The notes: a model not told the origin generated them from the sequence alone. Counted from the first letter of the stretch, positions 34,076 through 42,928 are shown. The stretch: 64,000 nucleotides of DNA from Hyphomonas sp. (GCF_022844445.1 NZ_JALHLS010000012.1:1-64000); one strand, 5' to 3'. Numbers and translations: made by a program.

Positions 34076-35707
34076 TCAGGGGGTCTTCATACCCTCCCGG
34101 CAGAGGAAACGCGAGCGGTGGTTGTCCTTGGCATTGTCTACCCAGCCCGTCAGCGTCGGGTCGACCAGGTTCTGCGTCACCTGAACCCACATCGGCGTGA
34201 TCGGATATTCTTCCATCATCAGCGCTTCGGCCTGGGCGAAGATCTCGGCCCGCTTGGTGAGGTCCAGTTCCTGGTTCGACTGGTTCAGCAGCGCATCATA
34301 CTCGGGGTTCGCGTACTTGCCGTAGTTCTGCTGGCCAGTCGTCGATTGCAGCAGGTAGAGATAGTTGATCGGATCATCGAAGTCCGCAAGCCAGGCGGCA
34401 TCCGACACCTCGAAGTCGTTCTGGCGAAGGCGGGCGTAGAGCACCTTGGTGTCCTGCTTCACGATTACCGGCTGCACCCACGGCGCAATCTCGGCCCAGT
34501 TCTGCTGCGCCACCGGGGCAACCTTCGGATTGTCACCGGTCGAGCGGTGAATGAACTCGAACTTCAGCGGATTGTTCGGGCCGAAGCCGGCCTCTTCCAG
34601 CAGGCGTTTCGCTTCGGCCAGGCGCTCGGGGCGTGGCATCTCCTTCCAGCTGACCTGCGGGCGCGGCACCTCATAGTTCGACATGCCCGGCGGCACGAAG
34701 GCATAGGCCGGCTCAAAGCCCGGCGTCAGCACATTTCGCACCATGAACTCGCGGTCGAGCGACAGAGAAAGCGCCTTGCGCACGCGCACATCGTTGAACG
34801 GCGGTTTGGTCTGGTTGAAGGTCCAGTAGGTTACCAGCAGGCCAGGCGTCGTTCGCGGCCAGCCGGGAAACTTGGCCTCTAGCTCTGCTTTGCGCGGTCC
34901 CGAGAAGACATTGTTGATATCCAGTTCGCCGGCCGCGATCTTGTTCTCGTAGGCCGCTTCGTTCTCGATCTCGAAATAGGCGACGCGGTCGAAGCAGGCT
35001 TCCGCCGCACCGAAGCCGGTCGGGTTCTTTTCGGAGACGAGCTGGTCGCCGGTGCGCCAGTAGACGAGCTTGTAGGGACCGTTGACGACGATGTTCTCCG
35101 GCTGGATCCAGGCATCGCCGAACTGCTCGACCACGTGCTCAGGAACCGGATAGGTCGTGTAGTGCGTCAGGAGGCCCGGCAGGTAGGGCGCCGGATACTC
35201 CAGCGTCAGTTCCAGTGTCTTGTCATCGATGGCGCGCGCGCCGAGCTGGTCCGGCGGAAGTTCGCCAGCGTTCACCTTCTCGGCGTTCTTGATCAGCCAG
35301 AGCATCGAGGCGTACTGCGAGGCGATCACCGGATCCTGGATGCGGCGCAAGGCGTAGACGAAGTCGCTCGCCTTCACCGGCTGGCCGTCGGACCAGTTGT
35401 AATCGCCGATCTTGAATGTCCACACCGTGCCGGTCGGGTCCGTTTCCCAGCTTGTTGCCATGCCGGGGATCGGCTTGCCATCCACGCCATCCGTCGTCAG
35501 GCCGATCAGCATGTCGCCGATCACGATATTCTCCCACTGGGCCGAGGACTTGTGCGGGTCGAGCGTATCCACCTTGGCCGAGATGCCGCGCCGCAGGGTC
35601 GGCACGTCGCCCGGCTTTTCTTTCGCCCCTCCGCCGCCGCAGGCGGCCAGGGCAAGCGCGGCGAGCGCGAAGACGGAAGCGGTGAGAACCGAGCGGCGAG
35701 TGGTCAT
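34076..35707 (-). CDS. Oligopeptide ABC-transporter substrate-binding lipoprotein (OppA-like)
   Basis: 543 aa from the second Met (MTTRRSVLTASVFALAALAL then AACGGGG): AGGAG lies 9 bases before ATG 35707, while the first ATG overlaps that site. The signal ends in a lipobox (LAAC). The SBP_bac_5 fold is shown by RRGISAKVDTLDPHKSSAQW, WTFKIGDYNWSDGQPVKASD and FNDVRVRKALSLSLDREFMV. It binds peptides in the periplasm for OppBC-type permeases. Its probable permeases (oppBC) are about 3 kb away on the opposite strand, with three unrelated genes between. Confidence 0.9.
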   Translation of the reverse strand: MTTRRSVLTASVFALAALALAACGGGGAKEKPGDVPTLRRGISAKVDTLDPHKSSAQWENIVIGDMLIGLTTDGVDGKPIPGMATSWETDPTGTVWTFKIGDYNWSDGQPVKASDFVYALRRIQDPVIASQYASMLWLIKNAEKVNAGELPPDQLGARAIDDKTLELTLEYPAPYLPGLLTHYTTYPVPEHVVEQFGDAWIQPENIVVNGPYKLVYWRTGDQLVSEKNPTGFGAAEACFDRVAYFEIENEAAYENKIAAGELDINNVFSGPRKAELEAKFPGWPRTTPGLLVTYWTFNQTKPPFNDVRVRKALSLSLDREFMVRNVLTPGFEPAYAFVPPGMSNYEVPRPQVSWKEMPRPERLAEAKRLLEEAGFGPNNPLKFEFIHRSTGDNPKVAPVAQQNWAEIAPWVQPVIVKQDTKVLYARLRQNDFEVSDAAWLADFDDPINYLYLLQSTTGQQNYGKYANPEYDALLNQSNQELDLTKRAEIFAQAEALMMEEYPITPMWVQVTQNLVDPTLTGWVDNAKDNHRSRFLCREGMKTP

Positions 35708-35857
35708 CGAAAGCATCTCCTGATCGCAAAAGGTGTCCCGCGCGGTTCAATTGCGCGCGTTCGGCCGGAATGGACGAAATTTCTGGCCCCTTGCTGCCAG
35801 ACGCCCAGCGGATTGCAAAGCCTTAACGCGCCGCGATGAACAGTCGCTGACCGGAAA

Positions 35858-36769
35858 TCAAGCGCGCTGGGCCACAAGATCAAACTTCGAGCGGGGCGTG
35901 GGCGCCGCATCGGGTGTCACCACGAGGCCGCGTTCGATCAGATCAAGCATGTGGCCAAGTACGCTCATTGCGGCGGCAGGGTGGAGGCGCTGGTCCACAT
36001 CCTTGTACATCCGCGTCACCATTGCGGGGATCGACGTCTCGCCGCCACGCAGCTCGGCAAGGATCGCCGCTTCGCGCGCCCGGCGGTGGGCAGCGTACTC
36101 GGAAATGAACTCCGCGACAAAGGCCTTGCCGCGCACCGCGTCGCCATGCGTTGGCCACAGGATGTCGAACCCGCGCGCCGCGATCTTTTCGAGGCTGCGC
36201 ATGTAATCGCCCATGTTGCCATCCGGCGGCGCGACGACCGTGGTCGACCAGCCCATGATATGATCACCAGAGAAACAGGCATTCTCTTCGCGCAGACCGA
36301 AGCAGATGTGGTTGGCGGTATGGCCCGGCGTCTCGATAACATCGAGCGTCCAGCCCGGCCCGGAAATCACCGCGCCGTCGCCAATTTCGATGTCCGGTAC
36401 AAAACTCAGGTCGTCTTCGCTGCCGAGTTCGTCCTTCGCGGTATGGATGCCGCGATACAGCGAATAGGTCTTGCAACCCGCCCATGCGGCGAGCGGCGCG
36501 GCCAGCGGCGAGTGGTCGGAGTGGCCATGCGTTACCAGCACGTGCGTTACGCGTTCACCGGCGAGAGCCGCTTTCAGCGCTTCGAAATGGTCGTCCTGCA
36601 TTGGCCCCGGATCGATCACGGCCACATCGCCCTTGCCAATTATGTAGACGCCGGTGCCCATGTAGGTGAAGGGGCCCGGATTGTTGGCAATCACGCGGCG
36701 GACCAGCGGGGATACCTGGTCAACGCGGCCGTATTCGAATTCGATACCGCGGACGTATGGGATGGCCAT
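35858..36769 (-). CDS. MBL-fold metallohydrolase (LACTB2-like)
   Basis: 303 aa. The metal-binding motif THGHSDH lies near residue 80 and ETPGHTAN near 145, followed by FSGDHIMGW and the late His in PTHGD. The C-terminal 70 residues form a winged-helix-like tail (TSIPAMVTRMYKD, HPAAAMSVLGHMLDLIERGL), the arrangement of LACTB2-type hydrolases, which are linked to RNA or thioester hydrolysis in different lineages. The substrate here is unknown. It follows the ATP-grasp-like gene by 38 bases on the minus strand. Confidence 0.87.
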   Translation of the reverse strand: MAIPYVRGIEFEYGRVDQVSPLVRRVIANNPGPFTYMGTGVYIIGKGDVAVIDPGPMQDDHFEALKAALAGERVTHVLVTHGHSDHSPLAAPLAAWAGCKTYSLYRGIHTAKDELGSEDDLSFVPDIEIGDGAVISGPGWTLDVIETPGHTANHICFGLREENACFSGDHIMGWSTTVVAPPDGNMGDYMRSLEKIAARGFDILWPTHGDAVRGKAFVAEFISEYAAHRRAREAAILAELRGGETSIPAMVTRMYKDVDQRLHPAAAMSVLGHMLDLIERGLVVTPDAAPTPRSKFDLVAQRA

Positions 36770-36807
36770 GTGAAGAGGAACCTTCAGTTAACGGACGGAT
36801 CCGGCTC

Positions 36808-37746
36808 TCATCGTTTCTTCGGTGCAAAGGTCTCTGCGAAGGCACGGGCCATGCGGCGTGTTGCGCGCAGCTTCCCGCCCAGTTTCAGAGCGACCGGCGG
36901 ACCCATGTCCGTCTTGTTCGCATCGACGATGAAGATTCGTCCCGTCGACCGATCGCGTAGGACATCCACCCCACCCCAGTCGAGCCCGATTTCAGCAGCA
37001 AAGCGCTCTATCACGCGAATTTCATCAGGCGAGTAGCAGTTGCGTGGCTCATCGAGCAAAACTTCAACATTCTCGTTGAGAAAGCGGCGTTCCAGCGGAC
37101 GGCGCTTGCGGAAAACCACAATCGGTGTTCCGCCCACCAGGCAGCAGCGCAGGTCTTCGACCAGCCCGCCGGGGATCTCGTTGTCGATCAGGCGCTGATA
37201 CGCCTTGCCCGGAACCGCCTCGTCCAGCGGCCCTTCGATAACCCGCCCGTCATGCGCGGCATTGGCTTCCGACTTCTCGACCATCCGGCCGCGGAAGGTC
37301 AGCGGGTCCACCAGAAGCGAATCGCCGCTGGCGGTTTCAAACGCAGCGGCGACCCGTGTCTTGGAAATGTCATTGCACCCGAAATTGATCAGGCGCGCGC
37401 CCGTCTTCACCTGCGGCGCGCGGTGCCCGGTCTCGGTCGAATCATCGAACTGCATCACGATGTCGGCCGCAGAGACGTCCTCGACCAGCTTGGCGCCGGA
37501 GACGTGCATCACAGACCAGATGAAATACCAGGGCCGCGGCTTGTCGGGATAGAAGGCGATGGTCGGGCGTTTGTGCCCGGTAATCAGGCGCCAGGTGCGC
37601 CAGTTCTGAACGAAGAAATAGAAACAGAACCACGTAAAGACGCTGTGCAGGAGCGCGATGTCCGGCACGATCCGCGCGCCGGTTTTCTTGACCAGGATAA
37701 CGCCCTGCTCAAGCTTGAAGTCATCGGTCCACATACGGCCTGACAT
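36808..37746 (-). CDS. ATP-grasp-like protein of unknown substrate
   Basis: 312 aa from ATG 37746 with GGGAG 8 bases upstream; the ORF track start is 69 codons too early and overlaps the upstream gene. The C-terminal third reads LDWGGVDVLRDRSTGRIFIV then DANKTDMGPP, the acidic and Asn metal-binding pattern at the end of ATP-grasp ligases, preceded by a beta-rich segment with TPIVVFRKRRPLERRF. The N-terminal part (HSVFTWFCFYFFVQNWRTWR, KPRPWYFIWSVMHVSGAKLV) is rich in aromatics and may touch the membrane. No family name is certain. It lies between the BLH phosphatase and the MBL hydrolase, all minus strand. Confidence 0.6.
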   Translation of the reverse strand: MSGRMWTDDFKLEQGVILVKKTGARIVPDIALLHSVFTWFCFYFFVQNWRTWRLITGHKRPTIAFYPDKPRPWYFIWSVMHVSGAKLVEDVSAADIVMQFDDSTETGHRAPQVKTGARLINFGCNDISKTRVAAAFETASGDSLLVDPLTFRGRMVEKSEANAAHDGRVIEGPLDEAVPGKAYQRLIDNEIPGGLVEDLRCCLVGGTPIVVFRKRRPLERRFLNENVEVLLDEPRNCYSPDEIRVIERFAAEIGLDWGGVDVLRDRSTGRIFIVDANKTDMGPPVALKLGGKLRATRRMARAFAETFAPKKR

Positions 37747-37867
37747 GTACTCTGCTCCCGGTTTGCCGCTTGCGCTGGCCGGATCCTCTACAGGACGTGA
37801 CGCCTCGCACGCCTCGGCGTCCGCTTCAACTCCCGCTTTGTGGCGCGACTGTGTCAGCCGCCCGGTC

Positions 37868-38278
37868 CTACAGCAGTTCGCGCAGGCTGGAGAGGTCGTA
37901 TCCGGCCCCCGCGGCCGCGTCGATGATGTCGTCCCCGGCGCCCTGACCGGCATGCACGAGGGCCCAGGCCGTGATCGAGCGCGTACCCGTCCGGCAGTAG
38001 GCCAGCACCGGTTGCGGGGCCTCGTTCAGAATATGCCCCATCCGCTCGACAATCTCCGGCGTCGGCGCACCGGAAAACGGCAATGCGGCGAATGTCAGCC
38101 CCAGGGATTCGGCTTTCGCGCGAATCGCGCCCATGCGCGGCTGGTCTACGCCGCCTTCCCCATCGGGGCGATTCGCAATCAGCGTCTTGAAACCGGCCTT
38201 GGCCACGGCGTCCAAATCGGCTTCAGTAAGTTGCGGGGCGACCGCGAAATCAGGGGTCACCTGACGGATATCGGCCAT
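37868..38278 (-). CDS. BLH/TIGR01244-type phosphatase-like sulfur-transferase family protein
   Basis: 136 aa from ATG 38278 (MADIRQVTPDFAVAPQLTEA) with GAGGAGAG upstream; the earlier ORF start is not supported. The PTP-type loop YCRTGTRS at about residue 102 holds the catalytic Cys and Arg. The N-terminal pattern (VAPQLTEADLDAVAKAGFKT then LIANRPDGE) is diagnostic of the family often called beta-lactamase hydrolase-like phosphatase, found alone or fused to persulfide dioxygenases. No fused dioxygenase is present; the MBL gene two loci downstream is not an obvious ETHE1 match. It diverges from oppB. Confidence 0.82.
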   Translation of the reverse strand: MADIRQVTPDFAVAPQLTEADLDAVAKAGFKTLIANRPDGEGGVDQPRMGAIRAKAESLGLTFAALPFSGAPTPEIVERMGHILNEAPQPVLAYCRTGTRSITAWALVHAGQGAGDDIIDAAAGAGYDLSSLRELL

Positions 38279-38412
38279 TTGTGTGCTCTCCTCGAGTGCA
38301 GCGTGTCGCTTGATCGCTTCGCGTCTCAAGCTAAGGAATGTAAAGGCCCCTGCCAAGCGGGCGTTGCCGCCCCGAACGTTCAACCTGTTGTGTCCAGAGG
38401 CTTTTCACCAAC

Positions 38413-39384
38413 GTGTCTATGCTGCAACGCGCTTTCCGCAGGATTCCATGGGGCTATACGCTAAGGCGGCTCCTGATTGCCATCCCCACGATGCTGGCAA
38501 TCATCACCGTGGCCTTCCTGATGATGCGCGCCGCCCCTGGCGGCCCCTTCGACGGCGAACGCAAGCTCCCCGCCGCCACCGAGCGCGCCATCGCCGAGAA
38601 GTTCGGCCTCGATAAGCCGCTCCACGAACAATACCTCGACTATGTTGGCGGCGTACTGCAGGGCGATTTCGGCCCCTCCTACAAGACCCTCGGCAAGAGC
38701 GTGAACGACCTGATCGCGGACGGCCTGCCCGTCTCGCTGACCATCGGCGCGCTGACCATGGTCATCTCCCTCATCCTCGGCACCGCCCTCGGCATCTTCG
38801 CGGGGCTCAGGCAAAACTCGGCGGCAGACTTCAGCGTCATGGGGGTGGCGATGGTCGGCATTTCGGTGCCGAGTTTCGTCATCGGCCCAATCCTCATCTT
38901 GATCTTCGCGCTGGGTGCCGGCCTCTTCGCGGTCGGCGGGCTCGGGACCTATCCCAACATTGGCATGAGCTGGCACAACCTCACGCTGCCGATCATCACC
39001 CTCTCGCTCGCCCAGATCGCCATCATCTCGCGCCTGATGCGCGCCTCGATCATCGAGACGATGCGCGCCAACCATATCCGCACCGCCCGCGCCAAGGGCC
39101 TCTCGGAATGGGACGTGATCACACGCCACGCCCTGCCGTCCGCCCTGCTGCCGCTCGTCTCCTATGCCGGCCCCGCGATGGCCCGCGTGATGACCGGCTC
39201 GGTTGTCATCGAGAAGATCTTCGGCCTGCCCGGCCTCGGCTCCTACTTCGTCGACGGTGCCCTGAACCGCGACTACACGCTCGTGATGGGCGCGATCATC
39301 GTCTATGCGGGCCTGATCATCCTTCTCAATCTCGTGGCCGACATTCTCTACGCCATGCTTGATCCCAAGGTGAAATACGACTGA
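38413..39384 (+). CDS. oppB: Oligopeptide ABC-transporter permease OppB
   Basis: 323 aa starting at GTG 38413 (an ATG lies two codons later); no strong ribosome-binding site is visible. Six hydrophobic segments; the first (RRLLIAIPTMLAIITVAFLM) is followed by the long periplasmic loop typical of OppB/DppB. The EAA-like cytoplasmic motif is HIRTARAKGLSEWDVITRH and the C-terminal segment contains EKIFGLPGLGSYFVDGALNR. It forms the peptide channel with OppC. Its stop overlaps the oppC start (TGATG). No ATPase genes follow. Confidence 0.93.
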   Translation: MSMLQRAFRRIPWGYTLRRLLIAIPTMLAIITVAFLMMRAAPGGPFDGERKLPAATERAIAEKFGLDKPLHEQYLDYVGGVLQGDFGPSYKTLGKSVNDLIADGLPVSLTIGALTMVISLILGTALGIFAGLRQNSAADFSVMGVAMVGISVPSFVIGPILILIFALGAGLFAVGGLGTYPNIGMSWHNLTLPIITLSLAQIAIISRLMRASIIETMRANHIRTARAKGLSEWDVITRHALPSALLPLVSYAGPAMARVMTGSVVIEKIFGLPGLGSYFVDGALNRDYTLVMGAIIVYAGLIILLNLVADILYAMLDPKVKYD

Positions 39385-40295
39385 TGGCGCACCTCGATCC
39401 GGTTCTTGATCCGACTGGCCGCGTCGAAGCGGTCAACCTCGCCATCCAGGGCGGCCGCTCGCTGTGGGACGATGCCCGCGCGCGCCTCCTGCGCAACAAG
39501 GCCGCCGTCGTCTCGATGATCCTGTTCGGAATCATCGTGCTGATCGCCGCTTTCGGCCCGCTCGTCTGGGTGCACAATCACGAGACCATCTCGGACCTGC
39601 GCACCATCCCGCCGACCTTCGAGAACTGGCACATCCTCGGCACCGACTTGCAGGGCCGCGACCTCTTCGCCCGCCTGTTGATCGGCCTGCGCATCTCGCT
39701 GATGGTCGGCGTGGTCGCCACCATCGTCAGCCTTGTGATCGGCGTCACCTGGGGCGCCGTCGCAGGCTATCTCGGCGGGCGCATCGACAACTTCATGATG
39801 CGCATCGTGGATGTGCTCTACGCCCTGCCCTTCATCTTCTTCGTCATCCTGCTGCTGACCGTCTTTGAACGGAACATCGTGCTGATCTTCGCTGCCATCG
39901 GCGCGATCGAATGGCTGACGATGAGCCGCATCGTGCGCGGCCAGACCCTGTCGATTAAGAACAAGGAGTTCATCGAGGCCGCCCGCGCCGCCGGTGTCTC
40001 GCAGGCCGGCATCATCACGCGCCACATCCTGCCGAACGTCATCGGCCCGGTCGCCGTCTACGTGACCCTCACCATCCCGGTCGTCATCCTCGCCGAAAGC
40101 TTCCTCTCCTTCCTCGGCCTCGGCGTGAACGAACCGCTGACCTCGCTCGGCGTGCTGATCGCCGACGGCGCCGACATGATGGAAGACAAGCCCTGGATGC
40201 TGATCGCCCCGGCGGTCACCATGTCGGTCACCCTCCTCTGCCTCAACTTCATCGGCGACGGCCTGCGCGACGCGCTCGACCCGAAGGAGCGCTAG
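39384..40295 (+). CDS. oppC: Oligopeptide ABC-transporter permease OppC
   Basis: 303 aa. The N-terminal region (SLWDDARARLLRNKAAVVSM) precedes membrane segment 1, as in OppC/DppC. The motif FIEAARAAGVSQAGIITRH is the EAA loop that contacts the ATPases, and SFLSFLGLGVNEPLTSLGVL is the conserved late segment. It is translationally coupled to oppB. OppD and OppF ATPases are not in the window, so the transporter must borrow them from elsewhere or be encoded at two loci. Confidence 0.93.
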   Translation: MAHLDPVLDPTGRVEAVNLAIQGGRSLWDDARARLLRNKAAVVSMILFGIIVLIAAFGPLVWVHNHETISDLRTIPPTFENWHILGTDLQGRDLFARLLIGLRISLMVGVVATIVSLVIGVTWGAVAGYLGGRIDNFMMRIVDVLYALPFIFFVILLLTVFERNIVLIFAAIGAIEWLTMSRIVRGQTLSIKNKEFIEAARAAGVSQAGIITRHILPNVIGPVAVYVTLTIPVVILAESFLSFLGLGVNEPLTSLGVLIADGADMMEDKPWMLIAPAVTMSVTLLCLNFIGDGLRDALDPKER

Positions 40296-40367
40296 AGCGT
40301 ACCAACGCCCGTTCAGTTGCAGTTCAGCCTGCTGGCACCAGATCGCCCATCCGCTCAGTAGGCCGCG

Positions 40368-40475
40368 ATGGCAAACTTCAAACGCAAGGGCGCCAAGTGC
40401 GAACACACGGCGCGCGAAACGGCCAAGCGAAAAGTCGCCGCCGAAGACATCCGCCCGGCCGATACGCGGCGATAA
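40368..40475 (+). CDS. Candidate 35-aa basic microprotein
   Basis: An ORF missing from the ORF track: MANFKRKGAKCEHTARETAK then RKVAAEDIRPADTRR, TAA. The codon choice (GCC, AAG, CGC, GGC) matches neighbouring genes and the peptide is strongly basic with a central Cys-His-containing stretch, so a nucleic-acid or ribosome contact is conceivable. A weak AGTAGG lies 7-12 bases upstream. It sits about 70 bases downstream of oppC in a 456-base interval otherwise free of genes. No family recognised; chance remains possible. Confidence 0.4.
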   Translation: MANFKRKGAKCEHTARETAKRKVAAEDIRPADTRR

Positions 40476-40751
40476 CGCCGCGATACCGAGCGATGAAAAA
40501 TGAGAATGAATGAGAAAAACTCGAGTCCCGTGTGCGTTGAATGCGGACGGATGAAGCAGCCTGGAGAGGGATGGCGAGCTCAGCACCCCGAACTTGCGCC
40601 TACAAAAACCGCGCTTCCGGAAAAACAAAAAGCCAACGCGCTCAAGCCCTTGTAGGATACTCCTCAATTCCTTCCGCTACACCTCCGTGCACGGAGTTAT
40701 ACTCCCGGCATGATCTCTCAGGAAATTTTCAATCCCCAAGACCCCAACCGC
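40476..40751. other. Intergenic stretch without recognised gene
   Basis: Between the 35-aa ORF and the VOC gene. It contains an A-rich patch (CCGGAAAAACAAAAAG near 40617-40633) and a small perfect palindrome CTCCGTGCACGGAG near 40684. I see no clear terminator or coding signal. Confidence 0.35.
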
Positions 40752-41153
40752 CTACTCCGCCGCCGCCCCAACCCGCCAGGGCGGGAACCGGCGGTTCTGC
40801 CCGGCCGAGTAGAGGCAGACGCGGTTGCCGGCGGGATCGCGGAACCAGGCCTCTGTCCAGCGCCAGTCCTGGCGCTCGGGCTCGCCCAGCGGATGGATAC
40901 CCACCATGCAGCGCCCGCCGACTTCCATGAAAACGTCCTTCACTTCGAAATACACTGCAGGCCAGTCCGCCGTCAGCGACGCCTCCACCTGGTGGATCGA
41001 CAGCGTCGACGGCTCCTCACCGTCGAACACGGGGCACTCGAACCGCGCATAGCGCGGCGGCGAGTCGACAATCAGCGTCAGCCCGAACCGCTGCCACCAG
41101 GCCACGCTGGCGGCATATTCGGTACAAGGCAGGGTCACCTGATTGAGGCGCAT
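40752..41153 (-). CDS. VOC (glyoxalase/bleomycin-resistance fold) protein
   Basis: 133 aa. Two beta-alpha-beta-beta-beta modules: RLNQVTLPCTEYAASVAWWQ with YARFECPVF, and PAVYFEVKDVFMEVGGRCMV with WTEAWFRDPAGNRVCLYSAG. The second carries the typical FRDPAGN...LY metal-side signature; the first keeps a Thr rather than the usual His at the strand start, so metal binding may differ. The reaction is unknown; the fold covers glyoxalases, dioxygenases and drug-binding proteins. Single gene, divergent from the YpfJ-like gene. Confidence 0.85.
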   Translation of the reverse strand: MRLNQVTLPCTEYAASVAWWQRFGLTLIVDSPPRYARFECPVFDGEEPSTLSIHQVEASLTADWPAVYFEVKDVFMEVGGRCMVGIHPLGEPERQDWRWTEAWFRDPAGNRVCLYSAGQNRRFPPWRVGAAAE

Positions 41154-41286
41154 GGAACAGCTCCGCTTCTTCGTCGTTGACTAGATGCCAGCGAGTTCAG
41201 CGGCCAGCAAGGCTGGCCCTGCCCGCCGGTATGGCTGTAGAAGGTAGGCAACGGCCGAGGACCGGTCCGCCCAAGGGAGAGCTCAG

Positions 41287-42135
41287 ATGAAGTGGCAAGG
41301 CGGACGGCGCGGTGGCAATGTGGAAGACCGGCGCGGGATGAGCCCTGCGGCAGCGGTCGGCGGCGGCGGTCTCGGCGTGATGGTGATCGCGCTGATCGGC
41401 TACTTCGTGTTCGGCATCGACCCCTCGCAGACACAAGCCGTTCTCGGCGAAGCCTCGCAGGTGACCAGCGAGCAGCAGGCCGGCGTCGAGGGCACGCCTG
41501 CCGATGAGGCCGGCCTGTTCGTCGATGTGATCGGCGCCAACATCAACGATGTCTGGGTCCAGGCCCTGCCCGGCTACACGCCGCCCACCGTCGTGCTCTA
41601 CGAACAGGGCACCAACACCGGCTGCGGCTTCGGCCGGGCCGCGATGGGGCCGTTCTACTGCCCGCCGGACCAGACCGTGTATCTCGATCTCTCGTTCTGG
41701 CAGGAAATGGAAACCAAGCTCGGCGCCTCAGGCGCGGAATTTGCCCGCGCCTATGTGATCGCGCACGAGTTCGGCCACCATGTGCAGACGCTGACCGGCC
41801 AGTCCCAGAAAGTACGCGAAGCGCAGCAAGCCGCGCGCAGCCAGGAAGAAGCCAACCAGTATTCCATCGCGCTGGAACTGCAGGCCGACTGCTATGCCGG
41901 CGTCTGGGCCGCGCAGGCGCCCGGCGTCTCGGGCGGCGCCGTTGCGCTGGAACAGGGCGACATGGAAGAAGGCATGAAGACCGCCAACGCGATCGGCGAT
42001 GACATGATCCAGAAGCGGATGACCGGCAGGGTCACGCCCGAAGGCTTCACCCACGGCACCGCCGCGCAGAGAATGGAATGGCTGGAGCGCGGCTACCAGA
42101 GCGGCGACCCGAACGCCTGCGACACGTTCAGATAG
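41287..42135 (+). CDS. ypfJ: YpfJ-type neutral zinc metallopeptidase
   Basis: 282 aa, with GGGAG about 8 bases before the ATG. The N-terminus MKWQGGRRGGNVEDRRG is the hallmark of the KPN_02809/YpfJ family (PF04228), followed by one membrane segment (GGGLGVMVIALIGYFVFGI). The zinc motif is HEFGHHVQ at about residue 159 and the downstream conserved segment is ELQADCYAGVWA. Conserved Cys in NTGCGFGRAAMGPFYCP. It acts at the membrane; the physiological substrate is not established. Its 3' end overlaps the convergent transglutaminase gene by 8 bases. Confidence 0.92.
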   Translation: MKWQGGRRGGNVEDRRGMSPAAAVGGGGLGVMVIALIGYFVFGIDPSQTQAVLGEASQVTSEQQAGVEGTPADEAGLFVDVIGANINDVWVQALPGYTPPTVVLYEQGTNTGCGFGRAAMGPFYCPPDQTVYLDLSFWQEMETKLGASGAEFARAYVIAHEFGHHVQTLTGQSQKVREAQQAARSQEEANQYSIALELQADCYAGVWAAQAPGVSGGAVALEQGDMEEGMKTANAIGDDMIQKRMTGRVTPEGFTHGTAAQRMEWLERGYQSGDPNACDTFR

Positions 42136-42928
42136 TCGCTGGTTCCGGCGCAAGAACCGACACGGCGACACTCTGGTCCACCAGCGCGGCGGCGCCAAAG
42201 ATCGTCATGAAGCTGATATCGGTCGCGTCCCGCCCGACCGCGATGCGCACGAGGCTGTCCTCGCCCGACAGCCGCGTCGGGTCGATCAGGTGCCAGGCAT
42301 TGCCGAGCCAGACTTCGACGACCGCATGGAAATCCGGCGGATTGATCCCCGGCGCATAGGCCGACACCATCCGCGCCGGAATGCCGACCGCGCGGCAGAA
42401 GCTGATCAACGTATGGGCAAAATCCCGGCAGACCCCGCGACGCATCAGGAACGTATCCGTCGCCGTCGTCGTCGCATCACTGACCCCCAGGGCGTACTCG
42501 AAATTGCGGTAGATCCAGTCGGCCATCTCCAGCACCTGGTTGCCGCCCTGCGCACCGGACGAGAACTGCGTCTCGGCAAACGGCGCCAGCCGGTCGGACT
42601 CGCAATACCGGCTCGGCATCAGATAGGTGATCACCTCATGCGGCAGGTCCCGTCGCGGCGGCACGTAAAGACCCGCGATGTTGACATGCCCGCGCGTGAC
42701 ATCGACCAGCGCCTGGTAGCGGATGTTCACATCCCCGCCCGCGGTCGTCCACTGCCGCCGGCCCATCAGCTCCGGGCCATCCGCCAGCGTCAACGGACTC
42801 ATCGGCGAGAGCGTGAGCTGGTCAGAGACGATCACCTGATCCACCGCCCGGATCGCCTCCAGCGCCAGCACGACATCCGCCGGCTGAGCAAAGTGGTAAG
42901 ACAGTGAAGCGTCGATCTTCACGCGCAT
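42128..42928 (-). CDS. Transglutaminase-like family protein
   Basis: 266 aa. An N-terminal beta domain (Bact_transglu_N type, GGDVNIRYQALVDVTRGHVN) precedes the transglutaminase-like core. The catalytic triad is visible as Cys in RRGVCRDFAHT, His in PDFHAVVEVWL and Asp in WHLIDPT. Such proteins act as cysteine peptidases or amidases more often than as cross-linking enzymes. No signal peptide is seen. It overlaps the ypfJ-like gene tail to tail. Confidence 0.9.
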   Translation of the reverse strand: MRVKIDASLSYHFAQPADVVLALEAIRAVDQVIVSDQLTLSPMSPLTLADGPELMGRRQWTTAGGDVNIRYQALVDVTRGHVNIAGLYVPPRRDLPHEVITYLMPSRYCESDRLAPFAETQFSSGAQGGNQVLEMADWIYRNFEYALGVSDATTTATDTFLMRRGVCRDFAHTLISFCRAVGIPARMVSAYAPGINPPDFHAVVEVWLGNAWHLIDPTRLSGEDSLVRIAVGRDATDISFMTIFGAAALVDQSVAVSVLAPEPATI

